Positions 60,361-64,000 of a stretch of 64,000 bases of DNA are shown piece by piece. The translations under genes were made by a program, and so were the position numbers. Origin of the DNA: Vitellaria paradoxa (lineage: Eukaryota; Streptophyta; Magnoliopsida; Ericales; Sapotaceae); assembly GCA_019916065.1 (NCBI GenBank), contig CM034238.1, forward strand, positions 26,585,246-26,649,245. The letters are read 5' to 3'. How positions within the stretch are numbered: position 1 is the first letter of the stretch; each line of letters opens with the position of its first letter. Below the pieces are notes generated by a model that was given only the letters and a program-made list of their open reading frames with translations, was not told the DNA's origin and did not search any database.

Positions 60361-61880
60361 GAGATCACCTAAATGTGAAAAAGTATATTTTTCGTTTTCA
60401 AATAAGGCCTTAATTATAGAGTCTAAGCATTGCCACCCGACACTTTTAAAATGAGTGTGTCAAGAAATCTGAATTTTGATTATAATTTAAAATGTGTTGT
60501 TTATGTTTTTGAAAGACGTGGTAAATAGCCTTTTTAGTGTCTCTCAACTAGTCTATGCAATCAGATGTAGTGGGTCTGGAGATTCGGCTACACACAGAAA
60601 CCATTATGCTTTGATACCTAAGGATATTCAGAGTCCCTTTCCACTCTTTGTAATCATAATCTCACAATATAATATTTCGATGCATAATGATCATTACATA
60701 TAACCCATAAATGCAAATGATGCATGAAATGCGAGGTGGTTGAGCCTAGCTTCTGTGTGCAAATGTGGTAAGAATTGAAAGAAGCTCCATAAAAACCAAA
60801 GTGACTGAATTCAAGCTATGTGCTCGAACTGCCTACGTACCTTATGACGGGGATTAGTTTGATATGGTTTAGACCTAATGTGGTCCGAATTATGTTGTTT
60901 TGTATTTATGCAATGATGAATGGATGCAAGAGCTTCGCTCTAAATCTAGGTTGCGTCTTGTGCAGATGGTCTATGAAGACTGCGGTGACCGTACTTAAGT
61001 CATCTACTCGAACTACTTATATATCCTGCTAAGGGATCAGGTCAATGTAACTTTGACTATGTTTGTGTCTCGCGCAGATGTAATGTGCTAATGTATATCT
61101 AAATGGATGCATACGTGATCAGAATGCCGTGAATGATAAACTGATTAGCCTTAAGCATAGTAAGCCTCATCATCAGCCAGAGTAGGCTAAGTGTATGAAG
61201 AAATGACCGATAAGGTCAGTGCTGCACAAAGGATCAATGTAGAGGAGCCTCGCTTCTGATATGGGATGAGAAAGAGCCTAACTCTAGGTTTGTATTAAGA
61301 GTAATTATCTTTGTACTGTGAGAACTTAGGTTTAAGACTGAAATAAAAGTTAGTGCCTTACACGTAACTTAGGAAAAGAGGTTTGCTCCGAATGATAAAA
61401 GATAGTTAGCAGCTCGTGCTTAACTTAGAAAAGAAGCCTTACTCTAGATGAGAAGGAACAGTAAGCCCCTTGCGCACAACTGGGAGAAAGGAGTCTCACT
61501 CTGATGAGGAGCTCAACTCTCAAGGTGCGTCTTACACAGGTGAGTGAATATCATTTGGGAATGGTGTTTTGCTCTAATGTAGAGTTTAACTCCTGATGGT
61601 GATGATCAAGTCTATGTGCCTAGAAAACTAATGTGATGTGAGTGATGCAATTAACATGATCAGGTATGAGTATGTTGAATATGATGATAGTTTACATCCT
61701 AACGTGGATGATGGTTCAAGAATGCATGTCAGATATATTTTACGGAAGTCATGACTTGAAAATTATCGGCCTAGCCAATCTTAAGTCATTTCTAGTCTCT
61801 AGAGTCTCACTCACTTAGGTGAATGTTCTAAATTAGTAAGCGTTTGATTTCTAAGTTTGTGTCAACCCTAATGAGTGTGT
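60361..61880. other. Non-coding, repetitive interval
   Basis: No gene. At 61348-61510 there are about three diverged units of roughly 57 bp, each with a CTTACACGTAACTTAGGAAA-like and a GCTCCGAATGA-like part. The rest has no recognisable homology. Confidence 0.4.
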
Positions 61881-61884
61881 ATTT

Positions 61885-62365
61885 CCATGTCTGGATGTGT
61901 CCTAGCATGTGTAGGCATGTCAAGATATGGTGCATGACATGACTAGCATGGTAAATGATGTCCTAGCATATTATATCATGATGTGGGATGATGAATAAGT
62001 ATGGTAGCATGGAATAACATGATAATATGACATGTTGGCACGGTGTAGCATGATGATGTAGCATGGTAACATGGTGTAGCATGATAATGATATAGTATAA
62101 CATGGTAATGGCATGACATAACATCATAATGTATCATGATATCATGGTATGACATGTCAAAGCAGCATGTAAGCATAGCATAACATGGTAAGGATGAAAT
62201 GGCATAGTAAATATTACGTTTAGTATGGCCTAACATGGTAATGTGAAGTTATGACATAATATGGTATAACAAACATGGTATTATGACGTGACAAACATGC
62301 TTTTATTGCGTTGTATGGTATGGTAGAATTATGTTATGGTACGGTATGATATGGTAGTATGATGT
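61885..62365. repeat. Low-complexity tract rich in TAGCATGGTA/AACATGGTA
   Basis: Nearly 480 bp built from degenerate 8-20 bp units such as TAGCATGGTAACATGG, GTATGACATG and AACATGGTAATG. Frames across it on the minus strand simply mirror the repeat (His/Cys/Tyr-rich) and are not genes. Confidence 0.8.
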
Positions 62366-62379
62366 GAACACGTCATGTG

Positions 62380-64000
62380 TGTGACATCTGAAATTTTACA
62401 AAATTTATCTCGGATGAATCCGATCAATATCATGTATCGGGTCTAGCTCGAACTTGAGTTAAGATCCAAATACCTTTCATTGACAAAATATTTTTGTTTA
62501 CAAAATTAAAATTATTCTAACATTGAATTGAAAGATAAAATAAAATTAATAGAGAGAGAATTATACCTAAGCGGGCTTTTTCTATAGAGAGGATGTCTGG
62601 AGTTGAAAGCTCTGAACGTCAAGTGTTGAATGAATGAAATGAAGAAGGGGAAAGCTCTTATTTATAGGTTTTCTGGTCAAACAAAAACAAAACTTCTACT
62701 AAGCTAGACGGGCAAAAATAGTTGCCCATGCCCTCAAGCAAACATGTTTGCCTGGCTTAGCACGCAAAACTCTTTGCTATGGCCATTTAGCAGTCTTTTC
62801 TTCTCATCAAGACAGGCAAACATTTTGCTCGAAACCCTGTGCAGACACTATAGCAAAACAAGCTAGGCAAAACATCCTGCTAACCCAAGTAGGCAAAAAA
62901 GCTTACCACAATGCTTTGTGGCAAGCAAGATGGTGGCTAAGCTTAAAAAAAAGGGCCATAGGCTTAAGCCATGTTCGGTAAGGTCTAGGTTCTGCTTGAT
63001 AGGTTTGGGCCGTTTTAGGAGGCTCTGGATAATTTTTAGTAGCTCCGGAGACCTTTCTGGCACTTTTTAGAGAGAATTAAACTAATTGGGTCAAATTTTG
63101 ATTTAATTTAGATTCTCCAAGATTGAGTTAGGTCTGTTTGAAAAATGCTGCTTTGAAATGGGCTGAAACAGAGGATAGGCCACCTAATTCCTTTACCTGA
63201 CCCTTGGAGGCTTCCTTCTACCTTTTTGGGTATAAGGAATTCCAAAATTCCATCGATGAGACTCTGGGACACTTTTATGAATCAATAAATAATTAATGAA
63301 TTTTTGAGTTAAGACTACGAAGGGACCTCATAAGGTTTAACATAACCAGAGCTATGCCATTACCTTATGAAAGTTACCCTTGACATTCTCATACAATATA
63401 AAGGCATTTTGACTTCATTTGGATGCTCAAATTGTGTCTAGTGTGCTGTAGCTTCCTTTTCATCAGTAAGAGCCATTTTGAGTTAATGGGGCCCAGATGA
63501 CCTCCAGAGCAGTATTTTGGCCATTCTGTGCCTACCTTTATGTCCTGTGGTATGTCTTGAGATGTTGTGTATCTTCTTATATATTTATGGTTTAATCTAG
63601 CCATTCTATTCAATATGGTCTTTTGGGTGCGTTAATAGAGGTCATTTTTGACTTTTAGATGATTGACTTTTAGTTTTGAATTCTAGATGCTTTATTGATG
63701 CAGGGATACTTACTTTGGTGTCTTGGACACATCTATGCAGTTTGGTAGCCTTCTACCTTAATCTAAGCATTCAGTTTGACTTTCATCTAGTTCTAGGGGT
63801 ATAATCGGTATTTTGCTAAATGTTTATTTTTTGTTGATTCCTGTTACTTTTGACATATCCTGTGATTAAATAAAATTAATCAATAGAGCATCATTCAATT
63901 AAGAGCATTAATTATTGTCATATTTAAGTAAGAGGGCAAAATTAGGTTATCTATAACGTCTCCATATAAGAGAGGCAAAATAAGAAAATCGAGCCATGCA
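62380..64000 (-). repeat. Possible reverse-oriented LTR and flank
   Basis: On the minus strand a TATAAATA box at about 62656-62663 is followed by a pyrimidine-rich leader, and the block would end near GATGTCACACACA at about 62385, compatible with a retrotransposon LTR promoter and R-U5. At 62700-62960 diverged units with AGGCAAA and TTTGC occur. The left (upstream) end is not defined, and the last kilobase has no recognisable feature. Confidence 0.3.

Noticed and set aside
61976..62236. His/Tyr/Cys-rich minus-strand ORF
   Set aside because: It mirrors the CATGGTA low-complexity tract.
1..64000. A new multi-gene defence or biosynthetic system
   Set aside because: Only three host gene loci are present and they are not functionally linked. 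All other long frames belong to transposons or to repeats.

Overview
The window is nuclear DNA of a flowering plant, most likely a eudicot. It is strongly AT-rich, sparse in genes and full of transposons. It carries intronless DUF679/DMP genes, a seven-exon plastid-type BASS transporter gene with GT-AG introns, and plant Copia, L1-type LINE, CACTA, MULE, hAT and Tourist-like elements. I see no bacterial, phage, viral or CRISPR content and no convincing nuclear tRNA or rRNA gene. I cannot name the species.

Left third (about 1-28.7 kb): a DMP cassette is present three times in direct order. Copy A (4068-4715) and copy C (26269-26910) are intact, near-identical four-pass membrane-protein genes of 215 and 213 codons. 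Copy B (14524-14733) keeps only the first 70 codons; the rest of the gene and about 450 bp beyond it are replaced by a 5'-truncated Copia element (14744-17913). Upstream leader and downstream spacer are recognisably shared by all three. The differences are mostly insertions with readable boundaries: a 972-bp MULE foldback with a 9-bp target duplication, a hAT-type MITE, several TTA/TAA-flanked Tourist-like MITEs, and long non-coding LTR-like blocks. The cleanest LTR-like block (18455-21858) starts TG, ends CA and is flanked by ATTAA; copy C retains the empty site.

Middle (28.7-48.4 kb): nested repeats without genes. A long LTR-like element (28748-35322) is interrupted by a non-autonomous CACTA element (28811-30179, 3-bp ATG duplication) and by a second LTR-like element (30959-33599). 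Further right lie an inverted relative (about 36.9-40.6 kb) split by another solo-LTR candidate, a stretch with CAGCCC-type motifs, and AT-rich intergenic DNA.

Right part (48.4-60.4 kb): a BASS1-like sodium/metabolite symporter gene (exons between 48656 and 57097). Its second intron holds a complete-ended Copia element in antisense (50040-54218: 170-bp LTRs, GTACT duplication, tRNA-iMet-type primer site). Its last exon has an in-frame TGA where the family has Trp, so about 13 C-terminal residues appear lost. Downstream are degenerate remnants of a second Copia element (+ strand) and of a LINE ORF2 (- strand). The final 3.5 kb is repetitive, including a low-complexity CATGGTA-rich tract and a probable reverse-oriented LTR with a TATA box.

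Functionally there are three host genes: two DMP paralogues that may be co-expressed or redundant, and one plastid-envelope transporter gene. Everything else is transposon-derived or unassigned. I did not find a new biochemical system; the notable content is structural.
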